The position numbers and the translations under genes are program-made. Positions 1-6,351 of a DNA stretch of 32,940 bases are shown piece after piece (the first letter of the stretch is position 1; each line of letters opens with the position of its first letter). The notes below the pieces were generated by a model, which saw nothing but the letters and a program-made list of their open reading frames with translations, did no database searches and had not been told where the DNA came from. The DNA comes from Thermoleophilia bacterium (GTDB taxonomy: Bacteria; Actinomycetota; Thermoleophilia; Miltoncostaeales; Miltoncostaeaceae): contig JADHKZ010000010.1 of the NCBI GenBank assembly GCA_016780995.1, positions 1 to 32,940 on the forward strand, given 5' to 3'.

Positions 1-2
1 TG

Positions 3-59
3 CTGCTGGTGGCGGGCGCCGCGATCGGCAGCCGGCTGGCCGACCGCGATCCCGCCTGA
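3..59 (+). CDS. 3' end of a gene cut by the window, probably membrane protein
   Basis: An open frame enters from the left edge and stops at TGA 57-59. Only 18 residues are visible: a hydrophobic stretch (LLVAGAAIGSRLA) followed by a polar tail (DRDPA). This looks like the last membrane helix and cytoplasmic end of an integral membrane protein, for instance a TSUP-type or similar transporter, but the piece is too short to name. It converges on the desaturase gene, with 18 bases between the two stop codons. Confidence 0.4.
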   Translation: MLVAGAAIGSRLADRDPA

Positions 60-77
60 TCACGAGGAGCCCGGCGT

Positions 78-1166
78 CTATGCGGGGCGCACACCCATGC
101 GCCTGAGCCAGCGGGCGTGCGATCCCAGAGCGGCCCAGAACGTGGGGTTGGCGTTGTAGCGAAAGCCGTGCACCTCGCACAGCTGCTCCACCACCGGTGA
201 GATGCGCCGGTAGTGCACATGGCACACGCCGGGCAGCAGGTGGTGCTCCACCTGAAAGTTCAGTCCGCCCAGGTACCAGTTGAGCACCCGGCTGGAGCGC
301 GCGAAGTCGACGGTGTGCTCCACCTGGTGGCGTGCCCACTCGCGCGGGCCGTCCTCCTCGGCCTCGGCGAGGAGCCGGGCCTCGGATGTGAAGTCGGCCT
401 CCTCCACGCAGTGCGCCAACTGGAACACCACGGCCAGGACGATCCCGAGGATCCACAGGGTGAACAGGGCACCCACCAGCACCCCCCACCAGGGCTGGAA
501 GAACATGGGCAGTACCAGCAGAAGCCCGAAGAAGACGAACTTCGATCCGATGAGCTGCCACAGGTCGGCGCCGCGCGGGCGCTGAAGCGGCACGTGGGCG
601 TTGGGCCCGCGAAGCAGCATGGAGAAGTCGCCCATCAGGGCCTGACGGGGTGCGTAGAAGCCGTACAGAGCGAACATGTAGATGTGCTGCCAGGGGTGCC
701 AGGGACTCCACGGCTGGTCCGGGGCGAACCGGGCTAGCGGGAGCTGCTCGATGTCGCCGTCCTTGTCCACCACGTTGGTGTAGGTGTGGTGGGCGTGGTT
801 GTGGCGCTCGCGCCACAGGTACGACGATGTTCCCAGCAGCAGGTCCATCACCAGGCCCAGCGGGCGCCACTTGCGCCCGAGGGCGCCATGGTTGGCATCG
901 TGCTGGATCGAGAAGGCCACGCCGCCCAGGGCGAAGGCCAGGGAGATGCAGCCCAGCCCGGCCTGCCACCAGTTGCCGGCCATGAACACCAGGTAGGCGT
1001 ACGACGCCGCGGTCCACAGCAGCATGAACGCGGCCTTCGAGAAGAAGCGGACGCGACCCATACGGCGTGTGCGCTTGTCCAGGATCTCGTTGACGGCCGC
1101 CCGCAGGTCGGCCTGGAACGATCCACCTCCGCGCATCAGGCGCGCGGCCGTCGTCGTCTTCGTCAC
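78..1166 (-). CDS. Membrane fatty acid (acyl-lipid/acyl-CoA) desaturase
   Basis: Membrane di-iron desaturase of the fatty acid desaturase family, which introduces a double bond into a lipid- or CoA-bound acyl chain using O2 and an electron donor. In 362-residue numbering the three histidine boxes are HDANH (89-93), HNHAHH (122-127) and QVEHH (305-309). The last has Gln in place of the first His, as in front-end/linoleoyl-CoA-type desaturases. Hydrophobic segments lie near 47-87 and 208-250. There is no N-terminal cytochrome b5 domain, so the electron donor must be separate. I chose GTG at 1166 because AGAGGA lies 5 nt upstream. A TTG at 1205 would add 13 residues and has a GATCGT box 6 nt before it. 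Regiospecificity cannot be read from the sequence. Confidence 0.9.
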   Translation of the reverse strand: MTKTTTAARLMRGGGSFQADLRAAVNEILDKRTRRMGRVRFFSKAAFMLLWTAASYAYLVFMAGNWWQAGLGCISLAFALGGVAFSIQHDANHGALGRKWRPLGLVMDLLLGTSSYLWRERHNHAHHTYTNVVDKDGDIEQLPLARFAPDQPWSPWHPWQHIYMFALYGFYAPRQALMGDFSMLLRGPNAHVPLQRPRGADLWQLIGSKFVFFGLLLVLPMFFQPWWGVLVGALFTLWILGIVLAVVFQLAHCVEEADFTSEARLLAEAEEDGPREWARHQVEHTVDFARSSRVLNWYLGGLNFQVEHHLLPGVCHVHYRRISPVVEQLCEVHGFRYNANPTFWAALGSHARWLRRMGVRPA

Positions 1167-1230
1167 TACTGTCCTCTCCCGACTGGCGAGCGGGGGATCG
1201 CTCAATGAGCGACGATCCGCTCAAGCCATG

Positions 1231-1245
1231 CCGCTACGGTAGCGG
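1231..1245. promoter_or_regulatory. 15-base inverted repeat in the desaturase/ssrA intergenic region
   Basis: CCGCTAC-G-GTAGCGG is a perfect 7+7 inverted repeat around one base, upstream of the desaturase. On the minus strand it contains TACCGT, a TANNNT -10-like hexamer, so it may be an operator overlapping the desaturase promoter. Function is inferred only. Confidence 0.35.
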
Positions 1246-1326
1246 TCCGTGCGGGGGTGGCAAGGCTCCCGGCATTGGCGTGGGGTTAAGCCTACGCGCC
1301 GTAAGTATCCTGCCCGCGGCCGGTGA

Positions 1327-1332
1327 TACCCT
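1327..1332 (+). promoter_or_regulatory. Probable -10 box of ssrA
   Basis: TACCCT fits TANNNT and would place the transcription start near 1339, about 16 bases before the mature tmRNA 5' end at 1356. That short leader is what RNase P would remove. No convincing -35 element is seen. Confidence 0.35.
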
Positions 1333-1355
1333 CCCACACAGCAGGAACCTTCAAC

Positions 1356-1720
1356 GGGCCCGAACCAGTTTCGACGGGGCGGAGAAGGATTGGCAAGCGA
1401 GCCGCGGACCCTGAGGACCGCGTTACCAACAGGGAACCAAACGTAGCTGCGGACACCCGTCAGCTCGCTCTCGCCGCCTAGTAAGCGGGTCTGAGAGTCG
1501 TCGGCCCACCCTTCGGACCATGAGGGGGATCACCGGCGTCGCATAGTGGTCCTGGCCCCGAGGCAGGGTTCCTCGGCCAAGGGGCGAGACTTCAGGAGGA
1601 GCTGGGGGAGAGGCGATTTGCCGGAGATGGCGCCCTCCCCGAGACATTCATCACCGGCTGCGCTCGGAGAAACCCATCTGGAAACGCTTTCGGACGCCGG
1701 GGCAGTGCCGGCCGGGTCCA
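1356..1720 (+). ncRNA. ssrA: Transfer-messenger RNA (tmRNA), divergent T-loop
   Basis: tmRNA rescues stalled ribosomes by acting first as alanyl-tRNA and then as mRNA for a degradation tag, together with SmpB. The 5' end GGGCCCG (1356-1362) pairs with CGGGTCC (1713-1719). The third pair is G.U, the alanine identity element, and the discriminator is A1720. The conserved GTTTCGACGGGG follows the 5' strand, as in other tmRNAs. The tag frame starts at GCG 1449, preceded by TAGCT as resume-codon context (A at -4), and ends at TAG TAA 1479-1484. It encodes ADTRQLALAA, ending in the canonical ALAA. Near the 3' end, TTTCGGACG leads into a perfect GCCGG/CCGGC T-stem (1696-1712). Its loop reads GGCAGTG instead of the usual TTCRANY. 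CCA is not encoded (ACTC follows). Confidence 0.93.
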
Positions 1721-1745
1721 CTCACGAAGGACATAGGCGGAATCT

Positions 1746-1769
1746 GAGGGGGCCAACTGCGGCCCCCTC
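1746..1769. terminator. Hairpin terminator behind ssrA, probably shared with the TSUP genes
   Basis: GAGGGGGCC (1746-1754) pairs perfectly with GGCCCCCTC (1761-1769) around a 6-base loop. There is no U-run. It lies 26 bases after the tmRNA 3' end and also downstream of the minus-strand TSUP pair, so it can serve both directions. Confidence 0.75.
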
Positions 1770-1853
1770 GGCGTTGGCGGCGGGCGTCAGCAGGTCAGGT
1801 CCAGGAGTGGAGTCGGCCTGTTGTGGTGAGGTCGGCAACGGGCACGTGCTTCT

Positions 1854-2237
1854 TCAGCGGTCTACCGCTGCATCACGGCGGGCACCCAGCCAGACGCGTG
1901 CGGCGATGATGAGCATGAGTGCCACGAACAGCCACCGCAGGATGTCCTCGGGCATGAGGTCGGCGGCCAGCGCCGCCAGCGCGGCAGTGACCACGGCGCC
2001 TGCTCCGATGATGAGGGCATGGCGCAGGTGCACGTCACCTGTGCGCCTCTGCTGCCACGTGCCCAGGATGGCCACCGGGATGATGGCCAGGAGCGAGGTG
2101 GCCTCGGCCACCACCTGCGTTAGGCCCAGCACCAGGGCCAGTGCCGGCACGAAGATGATGCCGCCGCCCACCCCGGCGAGCGCGGCGATGAAGCCCCCGG
2201 CCATCCCGAGCGCGATGGCGATGATGGCCGCCGTCAC
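1854..2237 (-). CDS. TauE/SafE (TSUP) half-transporter, C-terminal repeat unit
   Basis: 127-residue membrane protein matching the second internal repeat of TauE/SafE permeases, which move sulfur-containing or other organic anions. The N-terminus has the family signature GMAGGFIAALAGVGGGIIFV followed by a Pro and a long hydrophobic helix. Three or four membrane segments fill the chain, which ends in a charged tail (GARRDAAVDR). The start is GTG at 2237, whose bases overlap the TGA of the preceding half gene (GTGA), a typical coupled junction. A normal TSUP protein is about 250 residues with both repeats in one chain. Here the repeats are two genes, and the products presumably assemble as a heterodimer. 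A frameshift in an ancestral single gene is the alternative. Confidence 0.8.
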   Translation of the reverse strand: MTAAIIAIALGMAGGFIAALAGVGGGIIFVPALALVLGLTQVVAEATSLLAIIPVAILGTWQQRRTGDVHLRHALIIGAGAVVTAALAALAADLMPEDILRWLFVALMLIIAARVWLGARRDAAVDR

Positions 2238-2623
2238 GGGTTGACCGCCAGCAGGACCGCCGCCGCCACCAGCAGCAGGGCGAAGGCACGTGAGATGGTG
2301 ACCGCCGAGATGCGGGCACGCAGCCGCACGCCGAGGGTGACCCCGAGCAGCGCGGGGATGCCCACCAGCATGGCGGCCACCCAGTCGACGTTGCCAAGCA
2401 CCCCATGGGTGGCGGTGCCCACGACTGCGATGGCGGCGATGGCGGCCAGCGAGGTGGCGGTGGCCGCGCGCGAGCCGTAGCCGCACAGGATGATGAGCAG
2501 GGGCACGATGACCACGCCGCCGCCCACGCCGAAGAGCCCGGAGAAGGCACCGCCCACTGCTCCCACCGCCACCAGGCGCCACGTGAGGTCGCGGGGCGAC
2601 CGGATGGCGGCGGGGGTGCTCAC
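2234..2623 (-). CDS. TauE/SafE (TSUP) half-transporter, N-terminal repeat unit
   Basis: 129-residue membrane protein corresponding to the first repeat of TauE/SafE permeases. The signature GAFSGLFGVGGGVVIVPLL occurs near residues 25-43, followed by helices around 57-70, 80-100 and 112-127. It ends at TGA 2236-2234, overlapping the GTG of the second half gene. The start is GTG at 2623, preceded by TAGATT and exactly 6 bases (GGCGGG), so the transcript is probably leaderless. The TAG of that box is also the stop codon of the upstream lipoprotein gene. Substrate is unknown. Confidence 0.8.
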   Translation of the reverse strand: MSTPAAIRSPRDLTWRLVAVGAVGGAFSGLFGVGGGVVIVPLLIILCGYGSRAATATSLAAIAAIAVVGTATHGVLGNVDWVAAMLVGIPALLGVTLGVRLRARISAVTISRAFALLLVAAAVLLAVNP

Positions 2624-2632
2624 CCCGCCAAT

Positions 2633-3121
2633 CTACGACGCGCAGTCCTCGAGGCCTGCGGCGGTGGCCGCACGCCGGCGCTCGGCGATGATCTCCTGGC
2701 CCTTGTCGCTTCCGATGGTGGCCCCCTCCGCCTCCGGGAGGTCCTTGCCGGCCATCACCTGGTCGTACAGGTCATCGCTCAGGGCCACGCTGAGGTCGCC
2801 CTGCTGCAGGTACGCGGCCAGGTCCACCGAGATGTCATCGGGCGGGGTGAGCCTGGAGATGTCGGCGTATTGCTCGCGCGCGATTGCGATGGCCTTGGGG
2901 AACCGGTCGCGGAAGTCGGCCAGGTCGTCGAACTGCTGCATGTCGCCCAGCGCCACGAACTCCTCATTGGCAGAGCGGCAGATGGCGTTGGCCTGCGCCA
3001 CGAAGTCCGCCTGCGATGCGCCCGTGGTTGCCCCGCCATCCGAGCCGCCGCAGCCCCATGCAGCGCCCATGGTGGCCGCGAGGACCACCGCGAGGGCTAT
3101 GGACATGGCTGCGCGGCGCAT
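2633..3121 (-). CDS. Small secreted lipoprotein, function unknown
   Basis: 162-residue protein with a classic lipoprotein signal: MRR, a hydrophobic core (residues 6-22) and a lipobox-like AWGC with C24 as the acylated cysteine, then a Gly/Ser-rich spacer. The mature part is helical and acidic, with two further cysteines (C48 in AICRSANEEF and C160 at the C-terminus) that could form a disulfide. This layout is common in actinobacterial lipoproteins of unknown role. ATG 3121 was chosen because it starts the signal peptide and follows TAGGGT plus 7 bases, a leaderless arrangement. The spacer also holds AGGGG, which could act as a weak ribosome binding site. The TSUP genes follow after 9 bases. 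Confidence 0.75.
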   Translation of the reverse strand: MRRAAMSIALAVVLAATMGAAWGCGGSDGGATTGASQADFVAQANAICRSANEEFVALGDMQQFDDLADFRDRFPKAIAIAREQYADISRLTPPDDISVDLAAYLQQGDLSVALSDDLYDQVMAGKDLPEAEGATIGSDKGQEIIAERRRAATAAGLEDCAS

Positions 3122-3233
3122 GCCCCTGACCCTAGCCAGCCGCGCTCGGCGGGGTGCCCCCAAATCGCCGATTCATGTCCGGCGGGACCATGCGGCCGCC
3201 GGTCGAAACGCCAGCATGCGTAACGTGACGTAT

Positions 3234-3935
3234 ATGGACGAAAAGCGCAGGTTGCTGGTGGTGGCCAACGAGACCATCGCCGCACACCAGCTGTTCGAGA
3301 TGATCCGCCGCCGCGCGTCGGAGGCACCCACCGAGGTGCTGCTGGTGGCCCCCGCGCTCACCGGGCGGCTGCAGTTCTGGCTGTCGGACGAGGATGCCGG
3401 TGACCGCGCGGCACGCGACCGCCTGGCGGCATCCCTGGAGAACCTGCGTGAGCACGGCATCGAGGCCCGCGGCGCGGTGGGGGACGCCGACCCCCTATTG
3501 GCGATGGACGACGCCATGCGCACCTTCGCGCCCACCGAGATGATCGTGGCCACGCATGCCGTCGGCAGGTCGAACTGGCTGGAGCGCGGGCTGGTGGATC
3601 AGGCCCGCGAGCGGTTCGACGTCCCGATCGTGCACGTGGAGGTGCTGGAGCCCGAGATCGCCGTCACGCGCATGCGCGAGCAGCCTGACGCGGCGGCGCC
3701 GGCCCGCGAGCGGCACGAGGTGGCCGACTGGCTGCTGTTCGTGCTGGCGGGCGTGCTGGCCATCGGCGGCACGGTGCTGACGGCATCGTTCGTGCTGGCC
3801 GGCGTGGGCGAGACCGCTCTCGTGTGGTGGGTGATCTTCGGCGACCTGGGCCTGAAGATCGTGGCCTTCGTGATCATCTGGGTGGTGTTCCAGCGTCGCG
3901 CCCGGGCGGACCGGATCGACTACGAGGCCGCAACC
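3234..3935 (+). CDS. UspA-like domain followed by two membrane helices; no stop where expected
   Basis: From ATG 3234 the protein has a Usp-like alpha/beta domain (residues 5-137: KRRLLVVANETIAA, then TEVLLVAPALT, then EMIVATHAVGRSNWLERGLV with a GRSNW-type phosphate-loop-like turn, then PIVHVEV). Two membrane helices follow (about 166-190 and 198-220), ending in a basic FQRRARAD. TAACGT plus 7 bases precede ATG 3234, fixing the start; ATG 3216 is the alternative. The frame has no stop until 4577, but after about 3935 its composition becomes Gly/Ala/Arg/His nonsense and coding moves to the +1 frame (next gene). I therefore end the feature at the switch. Either an indel joined two genes, or one gene was broken in two. 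The role is probably stress-related, unproven. Confidence 0.6.
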
Positions 3936-3936
3936 C

Positions 3937-4506
3937 ATGCCCACCATGGGCGTCCTGCTTCGGGCGCTGCTGATCGTGCTGGGCATCGCCGCGCTGGTGG
4001 GCCTGGGCATCGTATTCGCGGGGCCCGAGCACACCGTGATGCGCGTGCTGGGCTCGGTGCTGGTGCTGGGTGCGGCGCTGCTGCTTGCCATGCCCGCCCT
4101 CATGGCGCCATGGCGACCGCTGCGAGTCGCGATGGGCGCGCTCATCGCGATCAACGCCGTGCTGGTGTGGATCATCATCTGGACGCCGGAGGGCGGCGAG
4201 GCGCCGGTGGGCGTGGGCCGGGCGTCGGCCATGGTCGCCACCCTGCTGCTGGTGCTCGCGGTGGGGGTGGTGCTCGAGCGCATCACCCGTGGGCCGCGGC
4301 TGCGACTGCCCCGGCGCATCGCGTGGGTGGGGGACGTGGCCGGCGCGGCGCTGCTGGGCATGGCCTGGGCGATGATCCTCACCGATGGCGAGGCCGACGT
4401 GCCCGCGCGCGTGATGGCGGGCACGGCGATCATCTATGCCTCGGCCGCGCTGGCCGCGCTGGTGCTGGCCCTCATGAAGAGCTATTCCGTGGTGCGCAGA
4501 AACTAA
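3937..4506 (+). CDS. Multi-span membrane protein, function unknown
   Basis: 189 residues, about six hydrophobic helices (near 7-27, 34-55, 64-81, 97-116, 130-147, 157-180), and a short C-terminus (KSYSVVRRN). No family signature is recognised. The start could be ATG 3937 or 3946; no clear Shine-Dalgarno precedes either. It follows directly, in the +1 frame, on the UspA/2-TM frame, which itself lacks a stop. It may be the C-terminal half of one eight-helix protein with a UspA N-terminus, or a separate translationally coupled gene. Confidence 0.6.
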   Translation: MPTMGVLLRALLIVLGIAALVGLGIVFAGPEHTVMRVLGSVLVLGAALLLAMPALMAPWRPLRVAMGALIAINAVLVWIIIWTPEGGEAPVGVGRASAMVATLLLVLAVGVVLERITRGPRLRLPRRIAWVGDVAGAALLGMAWAMILTDGEADVPARVMAGTAIIYASAALAALVLALMKSYSVVRRN

Positions 4507-4531
4507 TCGCCAAAAAAACTCAGACGATGTG

Positions 4532-4537
4532 TAGTAT
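4532..4537 (+). promoter_or_regulatory. Probable -10 box of the carbonic anhydrase-peroxiredoxin operon
   Basis: TAGTAT in a locally AT-rich island, giving a predicted start near 4544 and a leader of about 47 bases before the GAGGAG-preceded ATG at 4591. A possible -35 (TCGCCA, 4507-4512) is weak and spaced at 19 bases. Confidence 0.4.
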
Positions 4538-4590
4538 CGGCCGCGTGCATGAGGCACGAACTGCGGTCAATCGCTGAGCGAGGAGACGAG

Positions 4591-5166
4591 ATGGGCGTAC
4601 GTGAAGAGGTCGTGGCGGCCAACGAGGCCTACGCGGCGTCGTTCGACAAGGGCGACCTGGCCCTGCCGCCCGCGCGGCGGTTCGCAGTGCTCGCCTGCAT
4701 GGACGCGCGCCTCGATCCCGCCAAGTACGCGGGGCTCTCGGAGGGCGACGCGCACGTCATCCGCAACGCCGGTGGCCGCGCCAGTGACGACGCCATCCGC
4801 TCGCTGGTGATCTCGTACAAGCTGCTGGGCACGCAGGAGTGGTTCGTGATCCACCACACCGACTGCGGCATGGAGTTCTTCACCAACGAGGTGATGGGCG
4901 ACCTGCTGGCATCCAGCCTGGAGACCGCGGAGCTCGGCCCCGACGGCTTCCGCGACGTCGGCGCTGGTCCCGGGTCGCCGGTGGGCCGCGAGATCGACTG
5001 GCTCACTATCTCCGACCAGGCCGGCGCGGTGGTGGACGACGTCCGCCGTATCCGCGAGCACCCGCTGGTGCCGGCCGGCATCCCGGTGTACGGCTACGTG
5101 TACGACGTGCGTACCGGGCGACTGATCGAGATCCCGGAGGCCACCGAGGTGGGGAGGGCTGCCTGA
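4591..5166 (+). CDS. Beta-class carbonic anhydrase
   Basis: 191-residue zinc enzyme interconverting CO2 and bicarbonate in the cytoplasm. The beta-class ligands are all present: C36 in CMDAR (with the D38-R40 dyad), H89 and C92 in HHTDCGM. The chain is short and compact, as in the mycobacterial Rv1284 type. ATG 4591 is chosen because GAGGAG stands 7 bases upstream; the longer frame from 4549 lacks a ribosome site. The stop TGA shares its last base with the ATG of the peroxiredoxin (TGATG), so the two are translated together. That pairing suggests a link between bicarbonate supply and peroxide defence, which is inference. Confidence 0.92.
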   Translation: MGVREEVVAANEAYAASFDKGDLALPPARRFAVLACMDARLDPAKYAGLSEGDAHVIRNAGGRASDDAIRSLVISYKLLGTQEWFVIHHTDCGMEFFTNEVMGDLLASSLETAELGPDGFRDVGAGPGSPVGREIDWLTISDQAGAVVDDVRRIREHPLVPAGIPVYGYVYDVRTGRLIEIPEATEVGRAA

Positions 5167-5828
5167 TGAGCCTGAGCCTGAACCAGGTGGTACCGGACTT
5201 CACCGCGCACACCACCGAGGGCACCATCAACTTCCATGAGTGGATCGGCGACTCCTGGGCCGTGCTGTTCTCGCACCCCAAGGACTTCACGCCCGTGTGC
5301 ACCACGGAGCTGGGCTACATGGCCAGCATCAAGGGCGAGTTCGACAGGCGCGGCGTGAAGATCATCGGGCTGTCGGTGGACCCGCTGGATCGCCACGAGG
5401 AGTGGGCCAAGGACATCGCCGAGACCCAGGGCACCGCGCCCAACTACCCGCTCATCTCGGATGCCGACTTCGCCATCTCGAAGGCCTACGGCATGCTGCC
5501 GGCCGAGGTGGAGGGCGACCCGCTGGTGCGCACTCCCGCCGACAACCAGACGGTGCGCAACGTGTTCGTCATCGCACCCGACAAGACGCTGAAGCTGCTG
5601 CTGGTGTACCCCATGACCACGGGGCGCAACTTCGACGAGGTGCTCAGGGTGATCGACTCGCTGCAGCTCACGGCCAATCACAAGGTGGCCACGCCGGCGC
5701 AATGGCAGCAGGGCGACAAGGTCATCATCGCCGGGTCGGTCAGCAATGACCAGGCCAAGGAGATCTGGCCGGACGGCTGGGAGGAGCCCAAGCCCTACAT
5801 CCGCATCGTGCCGCAGCCCGTGAGCTGA
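5166..5828 (+). CDS. 1-Cys peroxiredoxin (Prx6 subfamily)
   Basis: 220-residue thiol peroxidase that reduces hydrogen peroxide, alkyl or lipid hydroperoxides, or peroxynitrite. The peroxidatic site is PKDFTPVCTTE with T42 and C45. R131 (TVRNVFVI) completes the active site. The long C-terminal domain (after about 160: VATPAQWQQGDKVIIAGSV and WPDGW) is typical of Prx6. C45 is the only cysteine in the protein, so no resolving cysteine exists and an external thiol must regenerate it. A glutaredoxin is encoded convergently just downstream and is an obvious candidate, although the two are not co-transcribed. The ATG overlaps the carbonic anhydrase stop by one base. Confidence 0.93.
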   Translation: MSLSLNQVVPDFTAHTTEGTINFHEWIGDSWAVLFSHPKDFTPVCTTELGYMASIKGEFDRRGVKIIGLSVDPLDRHEEWAKDIAETQGTAPNYPLISDADFAISKAYGMLPAEVEGDPLVRTPADNQTVRNVFVIAPDKTLKLLLVYPMTTGRNFDEVLRVIDSLQLTANHKVATPAQWQQGDKVIIAGSVSNDQAKEIWPDGWEEPKPYIRIVPQPVS

Positions 5829-5834
5829 TGCGGT

Positions 5835-5871
5835 GCGCCGGGCGGGTCGCGCCAGGCGGCCCGCCCGGCGC
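5835..5871. terminator. Strong bidirectional hairpin terminator
   Basis: GCGCCGGGCGGG (5835-5846) pairs perfectly over 12 bases with CCCGCCCGGCGC (5860-5871), loop 13 bases. It sits between the convergent peroxiredoxin and glutaredoxin stops and can terminate both. There is no U-run, usual in such GC-rich genomes. Confidence 0.85.
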
Positions 5872-5875
5872 GGCC

Positions 5876-6136
5876 CTAGCGGCCCAGCCGCCGTGCCAGC
5901 TCGCCGGAGCGGGCCAGCGCGCGGAGTGAGTCGAACCCGCCGATGGGGTCGCCGTCGATGACGACCTGGGGAAACGTGCGGCCACCCCCGCTCTCGGCCT
6001 GCAGCCGGTCGCGGGCATCCTCGCTGAACATATTGATGCGCACCTCGTCGTACGCGATGCCGCGCCGCCTGAGGAAGGCCTTGGCGCCCACGCAGTAGAG
6101 GCAGAAGGGCGTGGCATAGACGGTCACCCGGGTCAT
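5876..6136 (-). CDS. Glutaredoxin (GrxC-like)
   Basis: 86-residue thioredoxin-fold dithiol oxidoreductase. The active site CLYC is at 12-15 after the first strand (VTVYATPF). TFPQV at 54-58 carries the cis-proline P56, and GGFDSL at 66-71 is the GG-D thiol-substrate motif. Because such organisms often use mycothiol or other thiols, the physiological partner cannot be named; a mycoredoxin-like role is possible. ATG 6136 starts the domain directly and is preceded by TAGCGT plus 7 bases, suggesting a leaderless message. It converges on the 1-Cys peroxiredoxin. Confidence 0.9.
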   Translation of the reverse strand: MTRVTVYATPFCLYCVGAKAFLRRRGIAYDEVRINMFSEDARDRLQAESGGGRTFPQVVIDGDPIGGFDSLRALARSGELARRLGR

Positions 6137-6351
6137 GGGGTGAACGCTAGACCCCTTACGGCTCCCGGTCGGATGGCGGGTGCGGCTTCCCCGACATGCG
6201 AGGGGCACGACCCCCCGAGGCGACCACCCGCAGTCCATCCCGCCGTAGCCCCCGAGACCCCGCTTCCGCCCGGCGGCAGGGGGAACGCCTGTTCATAGCG
6301 TCGCCCCAAGGGAATCAGGACGTCCTGCGGGTAGTCCGGAAAGGCGGGAAA

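Noticed and set aside
1205-1414. 69-codon plus-strand frame over the tmRNA 5' end
   Set aside because: Runs into ssrA, no ribosome site, no conserved features.
2490-4577. 695-codon plus-strand frame
   Set aside because: Its first third lies antisense to the lipoprotein gene and its last third is Gly/Ala/Arg-rich shadow of the membrane gene; only 3234-3935 looks coding.
4549-4590. Longer start for carbonic anhydrase
   Set aside because: The extra 14 residues precede the family start and lack a ribosome site, while GAGGAG stands before 4591.
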